This document shows positions 7,930-18,529 of a stretch of DNA of 64,000 nucleotides, piece after piece. The notes under the pieces are model-generated. The model worked only from the letters and a program-made list of their open reading frames with translations. It was not told the origin of the DNA and did not search any database. The stretch comes from Hanleya hanleyi (lineage: Eukaryota; Mollusca; Polyplacophora; Lepidopleurida; Hanleyidae), in NCBI GenBank assembly GCA_036873755.1, contig JAVTVY010020279.1, positions 1 to 64,000 on the forward strand, written 5' to 3'. The translations under genes were made by a program, and so were the position numbers. Each line of letters opens with the position of its first letter. The first letter of the stretch is position 1.

Positions 7930-9782
7930 AATTCCCTGTTTGCGCATGCGCAGAATGTAGACAACGGCCGAGACACTAGTCCAGGCGGGTGCCCCCTCAC
8001 ATAGGCTTCACATTGATACCTCATACGGCTCCATCGGCCCATTAGGGGCTCCCCCAGATCCTAAAACGTTCATTCCAATGCACTTTTCCCACAATTTCCT
8101 GTCTGCGCATGCGCAGAATGTAGACAACGGCCAAGACACTAGTCCAGGCGGGTGCCCCCTCACATAGGCTTCACATTGATACCTCATACGGCTCCATCGA
8201 CCCATTAGGGGCTCCCCCAGATCCTAAAACGTTCATTCCAATGCACTTTTCCCACAATTTCCTGTCTGCGCATGCGCAGAATGTTGAACACGGACGACAC
8301 ACTAGTCCAGGCAGATGCCCCTCACATAGGCTTCACATTGATACATCATTCGACTCCATAGGACCACTAGTGGCCCACCCAGACCCCAAAACGTTTATTT
8401 CCATACCCTTTGTCCATCGCGCATGCGCAGAATGACGATATTGCTACCCCACATCCATCCAGTCAGATGCTCCTTCACGAATGCTTCACATTGATACCTC
8501 ATACGACTCCATAGGACCAATAGTGGCCCACCTCGACCTCAAAACGTCTATTTCCATACACTTGGTCTACTGCGCATGCGCGGAATGACGTCAGTTCCAC
8601 GTCACACCCATCCCGTCGGATGCCCCCTCACACAGGCTTCACTTTGATACCTCATACGACTCCATAGGACCACTAGTGGCCCATCCAGACCCCAAAACGT
8701 CTATTTCCATACCCTTTTCCCACAATTCCCTGTCTGCGCATGCGCAGAATGTTGACAACGGCCGAGACACTAGTCCAGGCGGATGCCCCCTCATGTGTGC
8801 TTCACATTGATACCTCATACGACTCCATAGGACCACTAGTGGCCCACAAGGACCCGAAAACGTCTATTTCCATACCCTTTTCCCACAACTTCCTGTTTGC
8901 GCATGCGCAGAATGTTGACAACGGTCGTGATACTAGTCCAGGCGGATGCCCTCTCACATAGGCTTCACAGTGATACCTCACTCGACTCCATCGGCCCATT
9001 AGGGGCTCCCCTAGATCCCAAAACGTCTATTTCCATACCCTTGGTCTACCGCGCATGCGCAGAATGACGATATTCCAACCCTACATCCACCCGTCGGATG
9101 CCTCCTCACATAGGCTTCACATTGATACCTCATATGACCCAATCGGACGAATAGTGGCTCCCCTAGACCCCAAAACGTCTATTTGCATACCCTTGGTCTA
9201 CTGCGCATGCGCAGAATGCCGCTATTCCAACCCCACACCCATCCGTTGGATGCCCCCTCACATTGGCTTCACATGGATACCTCATATGACCCAATTGGAC
9301 GATTAGTGGCTCCCCTAGACCCCAAAACGTCTATTTCCATATCCTTGGTCCACCGCGCATGCGCAGAATGACGCTATTTCAACCCCACAGCCAGCCCATC
9401 AGATCGCCCCTTAACGAATCCTTTACATTGATACCTCATACGACCCAATCGGATCATCCATACCCCATACAGGCATTTTCCTGTATAGATTTAATATGCA
9501 AATGTTCGAATCAGGGAAGATAACCCAGCATTTGCCAAAAATCACAAAAGTGCATCAAGAGTTACCTCCCCATTGGAACTCTTCTGTGTTGGAGGTAGTT
9601 TTCCTCCCCATCGACCAAGTACCCCCTTAAATTTTACCCGGTGGGGACAAAAATGTTGGCATCCAGCCAATGCTGATGCAATCCATAACCTTGAGCTGGT
9701 GGCGCCCCCTGTCGGATGATTTAGGGAAATCAAGAGTTACCTCCCTGGAAAACGTGACCTTTTTTAGCCTTATACTACTACT
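7930..9782. repeat. Element A right terminal repeat: tandem ~150-164 bp units
   Basis: Ten units have GCGCATGCGC cores near 7942, 8106, 8270, 8418, 8573, 8736, 8900, 9052, 9205 and 9358. They pair in mirror order with the nine cores of the left array. One unit (about 8040-8203) is an almost exact tandem duplicate of its neighbour and has no partner on the left. The outer part has GTTACCTCCCCATTGG, the GGCGCCCCCTGTCGG block at 9700-9714, and the end GCCTTATACTACTACT at 9782. Confidence 0.9.
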
Positions 9783-10264
9783 CAGGTGCATGTATTTTGC
9801 AGGTGTTCGGATTTATTATACATGTGTGAGGGACATGCCTGGAATGCTTGAATTAAACTGGAGAGATCTACAGCATATATTCTGACACTGCCGTTATATA
9901 GTGATTATAATTACAACCGTAGTATAAACGCCACAGTTGAAGGAGAATCGAGAGAAATCCCCTTGATTGTGCACCCTTCTGTGCCACAGGGGCTCTTTAC
10001 CGTTGTTAATTGGTTAATTATGGTGACTTGGGGGAGGTTGTGAAGTGTCGAAAAAATCTCTACCAATTTAACCCATTTAACCAATTAGTAATAGTAACCA
10101 GCCACTGTGTCTAACGCTTAATTTATTCTCGAAAGATGGCGCTTCATACATATGAGGGTCCACAAGCACCCCGTTGTGGGAGCCGATCTCAGCTGATCAG
10201 GATTATCTTCCCGATTCTTTGTCGATCATCTTTGTTTGATCTTTATCATTAATTGCATGTAAAA
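9783..10264. other. Flank of element A, no gene seen
   Basis: The bases next to the terminus are CAGGTG, which would be the 6-bp target duplication if the unseen left flank matches. The rest is A+T-rich with no recognisable coding sequence. Confidence 0.6.
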
Positions 10265-11015
10265 TATGATACAGTTCTCTCGCATCTAGTCCGTCATTGA
10301 ATATTCAACTGTCGTCCACCGAAGAATTTCCGCTTCCATAATCCAAAGACCTAATTCATGTAATAGCATTCGCGCCAAATTAAAAGAATAAATCACAGTA
10401 TATATAAAACTAGTTTCCTGTTAGAGAAAACGGTCAACCGTTTTCAATGATGCAAGCAAGACATCATGATGTCCCAATTATATCAAATCCGTGTCGCTGA
10501 TCGTTATTCGTAATCCATATGATTTTCGTTGTAAAGTCGTTATCTGGAGTATGATGTATCTCAGTCACGGTTTGATTGTGTATGTTCATATGAGCATTAT
10601 GAGGATCTTGGAATACATGGGTTCATATGGCCCCTAGCCCTGTTTTATAAGTTTCTGTAATAATGTTTTGTGACGTTTATCGTCACATTTAACACAGGAT
10701 CTAATGCTTCTAGGCGATATGTATACGCCATATGCAGGTCCCTCTGGAATATTACTATTCAGATAAGTATAGTTTACAATGTCGAAATTGTAATCAGCCC
10801 TTTTGTCGTGAAGTCGGCGAGAGAGAAAGCCCGCTTTTTATAGAGATATAGGTCTGTATAAGATCTGCCGTTAGGGCTATCTGTAGTTTCCTTCAAATAC
10901 AGTGAATGTGGATATATATCTATCATTGTGTCATTTATATAGCGATTATCGAGTTCACAGCAAGAAGATCGTCTATATAGCGTTTGGTGAATGAGCAGTA
11001 ACGGGCTTTGAAATT
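10265..11015 (-). pseudogene. Degenerate reverse transcriptase retroposon copy
   Basis: Diverged copy of the 6625-7533 insertion, in the same orientation, with many frameshifts. An internal deletion joins the 3' UTR (CCTAGCCC at ~10640) directly to the coding block that starts CTGTTTTATAAGTTTCTG, matching 6999-7008 joined to 7139. The segment matching the YIDD region is still visible at ~10960-10985. It cannot code for a protein. Confidence 0.7.
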
Positions 11016-11252
11016 ATCTGTTCTTGAAAGCTTGGATGTTTTTTTTTAGCTTGACCTTTGGCACAATTCTCACCAGAGGTAGAATTGTGCCAAAGATCGA
11101 AATGCTTAGCCAATCTGTTCTCAAGGTATTATGTTCCAAGTACACGACTTCTGTTTCATCGAAGTTTGAATGTTGTGACATTTAAAAATAGGTCGTCATC
11201 CCGGAGTGCACTGACACATTGTAATATTCTGCCATTTGTCTTAAGGTGTTAG
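11016..11252. other. Unassigned non-coding sequence
   Basis: No recognisable gene. A short inverted repeat CTTTGGCACAATTCT / AGAATTGTGCCAAAG lies at 11056-11098. Confidence 0.5.
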
Positions 11253-12105
11253 GTTCTCAAGATTTTAACTGCTTTTCCACATATTTTCACCCATGTAACT
11301 TATGTGATCCTAGAATACAGGTCAGAGTCAATCCGTGGTGAAATTGACCTAGAGGTACACATGATGTAGCAATTATAAGACAGATATAGTGTCAAAGAAT
11401 TAGACATTATAGCTTAATTCATCCAATAATGATTGTGTTTACAAGTACATTAAAACATGGATATGACCTTCACGTTGAATCCACTGACATCACTGTAACG
11501 ACAATGCCCGTATGTAGTTTGAATGCGCATGCTCTGTTCGGCTCTGAGGCCCACGTGTCTCGTCCGCTGCGCGTCAATCGAGCAGACGACGTCACCTTTG
11601 CAATATCTTAAGATGCATTTGGTGACATCACGTGTCGTCGTTGTAATCTAGTAGGCCAGAGAAATGGACAAATTTCCGATATGACACACCACACGACCCA
11701 TTCAGACCACGGATGGTCCACCTCGAACCCAAAACGTTCACCTCAGGCCTGTCTGAGATTTGCAGATTCAATGGTGCGCAGGGCTCAAAGGTCACCTGGG
11801 AGAAACGTCACAAAGGTGATATGAGGGTTATTTTTAGGCATCGAAAGTCAAAAAGGAGCCCAAAGATGCCCTTTTACTACAACTGAGCTCCATTAATAGA
11901 AGAAAGGTCTTCGATTCTGGATGAGTAATTTTTATTGGCAGTCAATAGCGGATATCGCATGATCTGATGTCCATATTGTGTGTATTCGGACAAAATTCCT
12001 GAAAGTGAAATGTGTTCCTAATAAATGCGAGTTGTGGGCTAAACCAATCTGTATCATGCTGGTCCTAATTATTACATACGATATCCAAAAAGAACACATA
12101 TCCAA
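11253..12105. repeat. Dispersed repeat, partial copy (module 2)
   Basis: Matches 18893-19720 and 25530-26380 at high similarity: CAAGATTTTAACTGC, ATACAGGTCAGAGTCAATCC and GACAATGCCCGTATGTAG blocks. At ~11677-11755 it contains a decayed version of the Polinton TIR unit (CACGACCCATTCAGACCACGG ... CCCAAAACG). No coding frame is conserved between the copies. Confidence 0.7.
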
Positions 12106-12278
12106 AAGGGCTAATATCGGTCTACGGCTTAACGGGGCCTGTCTATCAAGTCATGGGTGGGTCCATGTAAATTGAGGGTTTGTCTCCGAAAATATAAAAA
12201 GCGGAACACGGACTTTACCCCTAAAATAGAGCCTGATTCGCACATTTGCATCTATACGGGAAAATGCCTATATTCCTA

Positions 12279-13548
12279 CGAAGTAGGCTACAGATCGCAA
12301 ATTGTCCGGTAATGGGTGAGTGAGTGAGTGAGTCAGTCCATCCGAGTCCTTTCGTCGGCAAAATAAGGAGAACCATTGACATTAGAACCTTGATTTTTGG
12401 CACGAACGTGCATTAGGGCATTGTTACCAACAAGTTCTGAGCTGACCGAATTCTGCTGAGAATTTGATTTATAATTATTTTTATTATTATTTATTGATAG
12501 CTCAGCGAGTGCACTGTCATGCCCATCGGGAACCCTTGGCTGTATGTTTCACTGTATATATAGCACAGTACAAAACGTGATGGGATAATGAAATAGGAAA
12601 TGCTAATTTTCCATCATTTGTTAGTGCATTTAACTACACTGCTATTACCAACTTGCCAGCCTACACACAATTCAGTATATTGTTAGAGATATATGTAAGA
12701 TGTGGCCTTTAACGTGTATCCTATTTCACATCCTTGAAACATTTCCTCACAGACTACATCAGGCTCAAATTCAGGTCAAGTTACAGTTACGCACTGGTGG
12801 TGAAATATACTACATCAACCAATTAAGTCAGCCGAAGAAAGAAAGATGTGGCATCATCCTTCAGATTAATCTGCGTGAGCAACAACGATAAAAGTTTACT
12901 GAGGGTGAAACAAAGCCATGACGGCATGTTTAAAGTGTCTTAATTTATTTTCTTTGGGTAGAATTTAACTAGATAAAGTAAGTAGACGCTATTTATTCGT
13001 CTTTGTACCGATTATGCTCAGGAGAATGGCATGAAATCATTATCTTGTGCAGAGAAGGTGTTGGTCTTGAGTTGAATTATCGTAAACTACATAAATGCTA
13101 CCTTTCTACTATAGTACTATATATAAAAATTTGTTGTATTGTTGAGAAAATAATGCGATTCAAAAAGTTGTTTTGATCCTGGACAAGGGCACTGAAAACC
13201 ATTAAAGAGATCGATATATTTTCACACGTAAAGCTTGAAATCTACTGAACTTTTTTATTATTCAATCTGTTTTCTTTAGTTAACGAATTGTAAAATTAAA
13301 TCGGCGATCGTTATTTATTTTTGGAATGAAGCCGCAGCAGGAGATTGTTACCAACAAGTCTTGAGCTGACCTACTTTTGATGAAAATTTCTGGTGATTTT
13401 TGATGAAAATCACTGGCGATTCTGACTTGGGCGGTGCCCATCTTAATATAGGCAGGATTCTAACTGGGGGCGGGGATTTCCAAGAGTTCAGTTCGCGTTC
13501 CGAGTCCTAATGCCTACTCTACTTCGTAGGTCCTGTGACGTTAGTCAC
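12279..13548. mobile_element. Nested insertion: D-type element, itself interrupted
   Basis: It splits the left TIR of element C. The outer sequences are CCTACGAAGTAGGCT at 12285 and CTACTTCGTAGGTCCTGTGAC near 13523-13543, the same ends as the short solo copy at 42025-42300. Inside, GTTACCAACAAGTTCTGAGC at ~12424 is repeated as GTTACCAACAAGTCTTGAGC at ~13347, flanking ~900 bp absent from the solo copy, so a second insertion or duplication sits within. No coding sequence was recognised in the 12450-13345 interior. Confidence 0.6.
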
Positions 13549-13549
13549 A

Positions 13550-14140
13550 CTGCTCATGTGGGTATAGGGGTGGTCATTTTTTTGTGGAGTCTTGTTTTCT
13601 TCGTCTCACCACGTAACACAGGATGGGAAGGGTCTCGGAGCAACGCGGTGAAATTTTTCGAAAAGTTCGTGGAGGTCTGGATAGGCCCATAGGCCTACTT
13701 GCTCAATGGATAGGTCCATACTGGGCAATTCACACCTGTTCATTGCGGTATGGGTTGTGGGATCTTGTTTTTCACGTCTCACCACGTAGAACACGATGGG
13801 TGGGGTCCCGAACCTGAGCGGTGAAATTTTTTATAAAGTCACTGCGCGCATGCGTAGTGGGTAAATGGTGCTGGGTGGCCGTTTTGGGGTCTAGGTAAGC
13901 CCCTATTGATCCGATGGTGTCGCAAGAGGTCTTTTTTTGAAGCTCTCGTGAAGGAGCTTCCGACTGGATTAATGTATCGTCCGTTTTCAATATTCTGCGC
14001 ATGCGCAGTCTGGCCGTAGTATAGAAAGCAGGCATTTTTGGGGTGCGTGTGTGTGTGTTTGGGATAGAGATAAACCACTATTGGTCCAAATGGGTCGTGG
14101 GTGGTGTCAGAGTGAAGCTTGTGTGGGGTAGAGGCAGGAT
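13550..14140. repeat. Element C left TIR, inner part
   Basis: Contains two Polinton-type unit cores (GCGCGCATGCG at ~13836 and TGCGCATGCGCA at ~13995) and TTTTGGGGTCTAGGTAAGCC blocks. It is inverted relative to 15340-16190. Confidence 0.65.
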
Positions 14141-14149
14141 AAGGATATA

Positions 14150-14495
14150 TATGGTACAATACAGGACAGATATTGTATAACATAGGACAGGTATGGTATA
14201 ATACAGCACAGATATGGTATAATACAAGACATATATTGTAAAATGAAGCACAGATATGGTATAATACAGGACAGATATTGTATAATACAGGACAGATATT
14301 GTATAATACAGGACAGATATTGAATAATACAGGACATATATTGTATAATACAGGACAGATATTGAATAATACAGGACAGATATTGTATAATACAGCACAT
14401 ATATTGTATAATACAGGATAAATATTGTATAATACTGGACAGATATTTTATAATACAGGACATATATTGTATAATACAAGACATATATTGTAGCA
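14150..14495. repeat. 21-bp minisatellite
   Basis: About 16 units of ACAGGACAGATATTGTATAAT with small variation. Long open frames on the minus strand here simply translate the repeat (YYTISVL-type repeats) and should not be called genes. Confidence 0.9.
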
Positions 14496-14496
14496 C

Positions 14497-14655
14497 CCGG
14501 ATCTAAAACCACAGTCCCGGATGTAAAACGTAGCAAAACTCTGATGTAAGATGAGTACCCGGATGTAAAACCAAGGCCCCCGGATGTAAAACATCGAAAA
14601 CCCCGGATGTAAGATGAGGTCCCGGATGTAAAACAAAGGTCCCCGGATGTAACTG
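14497..14655. repeat. CCCGGATGTAAAAC minisatellite
   Basis: About seven units built on CCCGGATGTAAAAC or CCCGGATGTAAGATGAG, directly abutting the 21-bp array. A ~50-bp direct duplication (GTCATACATA...TTATTATTATGGACAAC) follows at 14657-14750. Confidence 0.8.
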
Positions 14656-14789
14656 GTCATACATACTTAGGTTATTATTATGGACAACATAGATACAGTC
14701 TGGTCATACATAATTGTTATTATTATGGACAACAAGCATACAGTCTGATATGTAATTTCTTACAATTAAGATAAATTCAAAACGATAAA

Positions 14790-15038
14790 CGTGTGAATTA
14801 CAAGCATCTGGTCCGTCATTCATGATTCAGCCGTCGTCCATCAGAGAATATCCGCGTCCATAATCCAAAGACCTATTATATATTCCATATAACAGTATTA
14901 GCACCAAATTCAAAAAGACAATCATAGTATACATAAACATAGGCTTGTTTCCTGCAAGAGGGAAGCGGTCAACAGTTTTCAATGATGCCGGCAAGACATC
15001 ATGATGTTCCAAAAATATCAAATCCGTATCGCTGATAC
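14790..15038 (-). mobile_element. Short 5'-truncated retroposon copy
   Basis: This 3' fragment of the retroposon at 6625-7533 begins ATTACAAGCATCTGGTCC and ends near GTATCGCTGATACTAG. It is non-coding (3' UTR only). It shares the same 3' boundary as the other copies and has an independent 5' truncation. Confidence 0.7.
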
Positions 15039-15109
15039 TAGCCAGGTAAGCTGACTAACGCCACATCACCGTGATGTATATATTATCAGGATACTGTGTT
15101 GTTACCGCA

Positions 15110-15235
15110 AGAGTACAAGTACATGGACAAGGAAAATGTACATTGGCAGAGTATATGTATATGGACAGATTACATGTACAGGCACATAGTACATATATAG
15201 GCACATAGTACATGCACATGTACTTTCGCTACTAC
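15110..15235. repeat. ACATGTAC-rich short tandem repeats
   Basis: Irregular repetition of TACATGTAC, GTACATGGAC and GGCACATAGTACAT. Open frames here are low-complexity artefacts. Confidence 0.6.
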
Positions 15236-15319
15236 TCGTACTGATAACGTCACCGATGACGTCACAGATGCTGTGAACATCCATCAAATCGGGGTCTACA
15301 CCCCGAGATCTAGAAAATG

Positions 15320-16240
15320 ACACCTCCCACGGCACATTCGGACCAATAGTGGTCCATCTCTACCCCAAACACACCCCCACGTACCCCCAAAATGACCACT
15401 TTATTTACTACACCCAACTGCGCATGCGCAGATTGACGCGACTTGCAATAAGAAACACGCCATTCCGACTCTACCTCACAGAAGCTTCACTTTGACACCT
15501 CCCACGACCCATTTGGACCAATAGTGGTCCATCTCTACCCCAAACACACTCCCACGCACCCCTAAAATGCCTGCTTTCTATACTACGGCCAGACTGCGCA
15601 TGCGCAGAATACTGAAGTCGGATGCTCCTCCACGAGAGTTTCAAAATAAGATCTCATACGACACCACCGGACCACTAGGGGCTCACCTAGACCCCAAAAC
15701 AGCCACCCAGCACTATTTACCCACTGCGCATGCGGGCAGTGACTTTTTCAAAAAAATTCACCGCTTAGCTTCGGCACCCTGCCCATCGTGTTTTACGTGG
15801 TGAAACGTGAAAACCAAGATCCCACAACCCATATCGCAATGAACATGTGTGAATTGCCCAGTATGCCCCTATCCACTGAGCCAAAAGGCCTATGGGCCTA
15901 TCCAGATCTCCGTGAACTTTTCTAAAAATTTCACCGCTTAGCTTCGGGACCCCGTCCATCGTGTTCTACGTGGTTAGACATGAAAAACAAGATCCCAAAA
16001 CCCATATCGCAATGAACATGTGTGAATTGCCCAGTATGGACCTATCCATTGAGCCAGTTGGCCTATGGGGCTATCTAGACCTCCGTGAACTTTTCGAGAC
16101 CCTTCCCATCGTGTTTTACGTGGTGAGACGAAGAAAACAAGACACCACAACCCATAGTAAAATCCACACAAAAAATGACCACCCATATACACATACAGGC
16201 ATTTTCCCGTACAGATGCAAATGTGCGAATCAGGCACGAT
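15320..16240. repeat. Element C right TIR
   Basis: Units with CGGACCAATAGTGGTCCATC, TGCGCATGCGCA (~15419 and ~15596) and GCGCATGCGGG (~15726) are followed by a ~190-bp tandem pair (CCCATATCGCAATGAACATG at ~15824 and ~15999). It ends in ACAGGCATTTTCCCGTACAG, which mirrors the left arm. Confidence 0.65.
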
Positions 16241-16620
16241 TTGGGGGGTAAAGTTCGTGTTCCGCTTTTTATATTTTCGGGGACAAATCCTCAATTTACA
16301 TGCACCCACCCATGATTTGATAGGCAGGCCCGGATAAGTCAGAGACCGATATTGGCCCTTTTGGACATGGTTGATAGGAGTTTTCCCCTATTGTAGGGGT
16401 AAAATCCGTGTTCCGCTTTTTATATTTTCTGAGACAAATCCTCAATTTGCATGCACCCACCCATGACTTGATAGGCAGGCCCGATAAGCCGGAGACCGAT
16501 ATTAGCCCTTTTGAACATGGTTGATAAGGGTTTCCCCTATTGTAGGGGTAAAGTTCGTGTTCCGCTTTTTGTATTTTCGGGACAAATCCTAATTTTACAT
16601 ACACCCACCCACGACTTGAT
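16240..16620. repeat. Tandem ~155-bp units in element C outer TIR
   Basis: Three units each contain GGTAAAGTTCGTGTTCCGC (or AATCCGTG), TTTTTATATTTTCGGG and CATGCACCCACCCATGA. One unit is present in the left counterpart at ~12105-12235. TIR-like sequence (GGAACTCTTCTGTGTTCAGAG) continues to ~16900. Confidence 0.7.
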
Positions 16621-16971
16621 CGCCCTGGAGGAGCGCTTCACTTTGGCACCTCATTCGACCCAATCGGTCCACTAGGGGCCCCTCTCGCCCCCAAAATGTC
16701 CCGAAGATTGCCGGAGAATTTCCCCCAGCTCCCCGCGTATTTGGGACTATTTTTCTGCCCCAAAGGTCACGTGACCGGAAGTGACTTCACCATGGCAACC
16801 ACTTGACCTGCGCAGTCACCTGCAAAATTGGAACTCTTCTGTGTTCAGAGGTAGTTTTTCTCCCCACTATGCAAAGTTTTGAGGTCAAAGGTCAAGTTGC
16901 GCCAATATCAGTTTTATATACTACTTGCCTGACATACTGATAATTATTCCAGAAAATTGGCTGCGCATTTA

Positions 16972-17760
16972 TTAATGGAAAGAGTCAAATGACAAAAAAT
17001 TTCCGTTTTTATCTAAAATATCATTTACAAACCACACGCCTTTTCCATTCCAGTGACCTAAATGTACAGCTTTATTATCAATTTTAATTTTGTCATTGTA
17101 CCACAGTTTTTCATTCGAGAAAGTTTGACAGTCCTTGTACTCTAGTTTTATTTGAAATTCTATCCAGGCTAGAAGCGTGTCCCTCCAAAATACGTTTTCC
17201 ATCGTTGGTATAATAGTAGTTCTTTAGAATGCTGAACCAACTCCTATTGCGTCTATATTCTTTGGCATATACAATTCCAAAATATTACCCCACTTGGAAT
17301 TATCAGCTTGTAATATCCTAATCCACGATATTTTTTTGTACCTGGATTACATATTAACAATAGGGTTATCTAAATCGCCATGTTCAAGTGGTTTAACAGA
17401 AATTTTTCTGAAAATTTTATCAGGTTTCGAGTTCCAAACAAATACAAAACAGCGTTTCTGGAATTCATTTATAAGTGGTTCGGGTGGGTTTGGAATTGAG
17501 GAAAATAGATGTTTGAGATTCGGCAACAACAAGCTTTTTTAAAATGACATTTCGTCCTAGTGGAGTCAATCCTCTTTAGGACCATATCTTCATGAGTATG
17601 ACGATATCTTTTAATTTATCTTTGTAATTTTTTCAACCATTTCGGCCAAATTGTTTGTAAACACAAGACCTAATAGCTTAAAGTCACCTTGTGACCAGTC
17701 TAAATTCCATTTAGTACGAAACCACTGAGAAAATGTTGGTACTTGGCATAAAACTGCAAT
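16972..17760 (-). pseudogene. Non-LTR (L1/Tx1-like) retrotransposon ORF2 C-terminal remnant
   Basis: Two adjacent minus-strand frames resemble the region after the reverse transcriptase palm in L1/Tx1-type LINEs. The frame at 17347-17532 contains SSIPNPPEPLINEFQKRCF ... VWNSKPDKI. The frame at 16972-17202 contains LWYNDKIKIDNKAV ... KGVWFVNDILDKNG. They are out of phase with each other and there is no intact palm domain, so this is a decayed piece. The stretch up to ~17760 is probably further decayed LINE sequence. Confidence 0.65.
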
Positions 17761-17769
17761 TTAAAACTA

Positions 17770-18270
17770 GTCATGATAAATTTAGGCCCGCGAAGGAAGA
17801 ATTAAAGAGGTGGGTCGGGGTACACCCCCAGGTAATTTTAGATTTATTTTTCACGCTTCTCTACTAATTTTCGGCCCATTTCAAGGCACCCTCTCGTAAT
17901 TAATGGGGGTGGGAAGACGAAGTGGTCCTTGGTCTCCGCTCTTCGAGACATTCCGTTCTTTGAACATGGCGGGGTAAGGGGGAGAGACAAATCTTAATAA
18001 ATTAATATCCTATCAACCCTCTCCAATAATTGAACATTAATAAGCGTCAATGCCACCCCCTCCGTTTCATTAATCAAAGATCTTGTATATATATATTCAT
18101 AATGGCATTCCTTGAATCAACTCCGAGTCACTTCCTTGTGTAGAATTTTTCTTAGTATGCATGGCGTTGATATTCATTTCGATCGCCATGAAAATCTTGT
18201 ACCGATAAATACCGTGAAAAAAGGTAGGCAAAAATGTCGACTCGTCTCATTTTGGTGTAGTCATGCGCAG
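17770..18270. other. No gene seen
   Basis: A+T-rich non-coding sequence with no motif I recognise. Confidence 0.5.
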
Positions 18271-18279
18271 TCATGTACT

Positions 18280-18488
18280 TCGCTCTATCGCCATATATCT
18301 ATCGCTCTATCGCCATCGCTCTATCGCTCTATCGCCATAGCTCTATCGCTCTATCGCCATCGCTCTATCGCTCTATCGCCATCGCCCTATCGCTCTATCG
18401 CCATCGCTCTATCGCTCTATCGCCATCGCTCTATCGCCATCGCTCTATCGCTCTATCGCCAACGCTCTATCGCTGTATCGCTCTTTGG
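18280..18488. repeat. CGCTCTATCGCCAT minisatellite
   Basis: An irregular array of CGCTCTATCG and CCATCGCTCTATCG units. The open frames with IALSLYRH-type repeats are translation artefacts. Confidence 0.9.
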
Positions 18489-18529
18489 CACGATGCCGAA
18501 GTGACGATGGCCCCTCTCGGCCACCATAC

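Larger units (their letters stand above)
1..9782. mobile_element. Element A: palindromic (fold-back) Polinton-type element, left end outside window
   Basis: Bases 1-4347 and 4348-9782 are inverted copies of each other, meeting at a short palindrome at 4333-4362. Each arm reads, from outside in: a terminal array of ~150-164 bp units, a GGCGTT-rich stretch, a zinc-finger gene, a second GGCGTT-rich stretch and a zinc-finger/packaging-ATPase gene. The right end is ...TATACTACTACT at 9782, the same terminus as element B. The left terminus should lie about 65 bp before base 1. The arms differ by scattered substitutions, a 909-bp retroposon in the right arm, one extra 164-bp unit in the right arm and different ATPase lesions, so they are diverged copies. 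Integrase, protease, capsid and polymerase genes are absent, so the element is non-autonomous. A target duplication could not be checked because the left flank is not in the window. Confidence 0.85.
12100..16900. mobile_element. Element C: degenerate, internally deleted Polinton-TIR element with nested insertions
   Basis: Inverted terminal-repeat-like sequences face each other. The left one is at ~12100-12280 plus 13550-14140, and the right one at ~15320-16900. Matching blocks include GATTCGCACATTTGCATC (left) versus GATGCAAATGTGCGAATC (right) and units with TGCGCATGCGCA. The interior holds only minisatellites and a retroposon piece, with no Polinton genes, so this is a dead non-autonomous derivative. 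The left TIR is split by the insertion at 12279-13548. Confidence 0.65.

Noticed and set aside
9783..9788. CAGGTG as the target duplication of element A
   Set aside because: The left flank is outside the window, so it cannot be confirmed. Not listed as a feature.
14078..14536. Long minus-strand open frames of 129-152 codons
   Set aside because: They translate the 21-bp minisatellite (repeating YYTISVL-type peptide). There is no domain and no start context.
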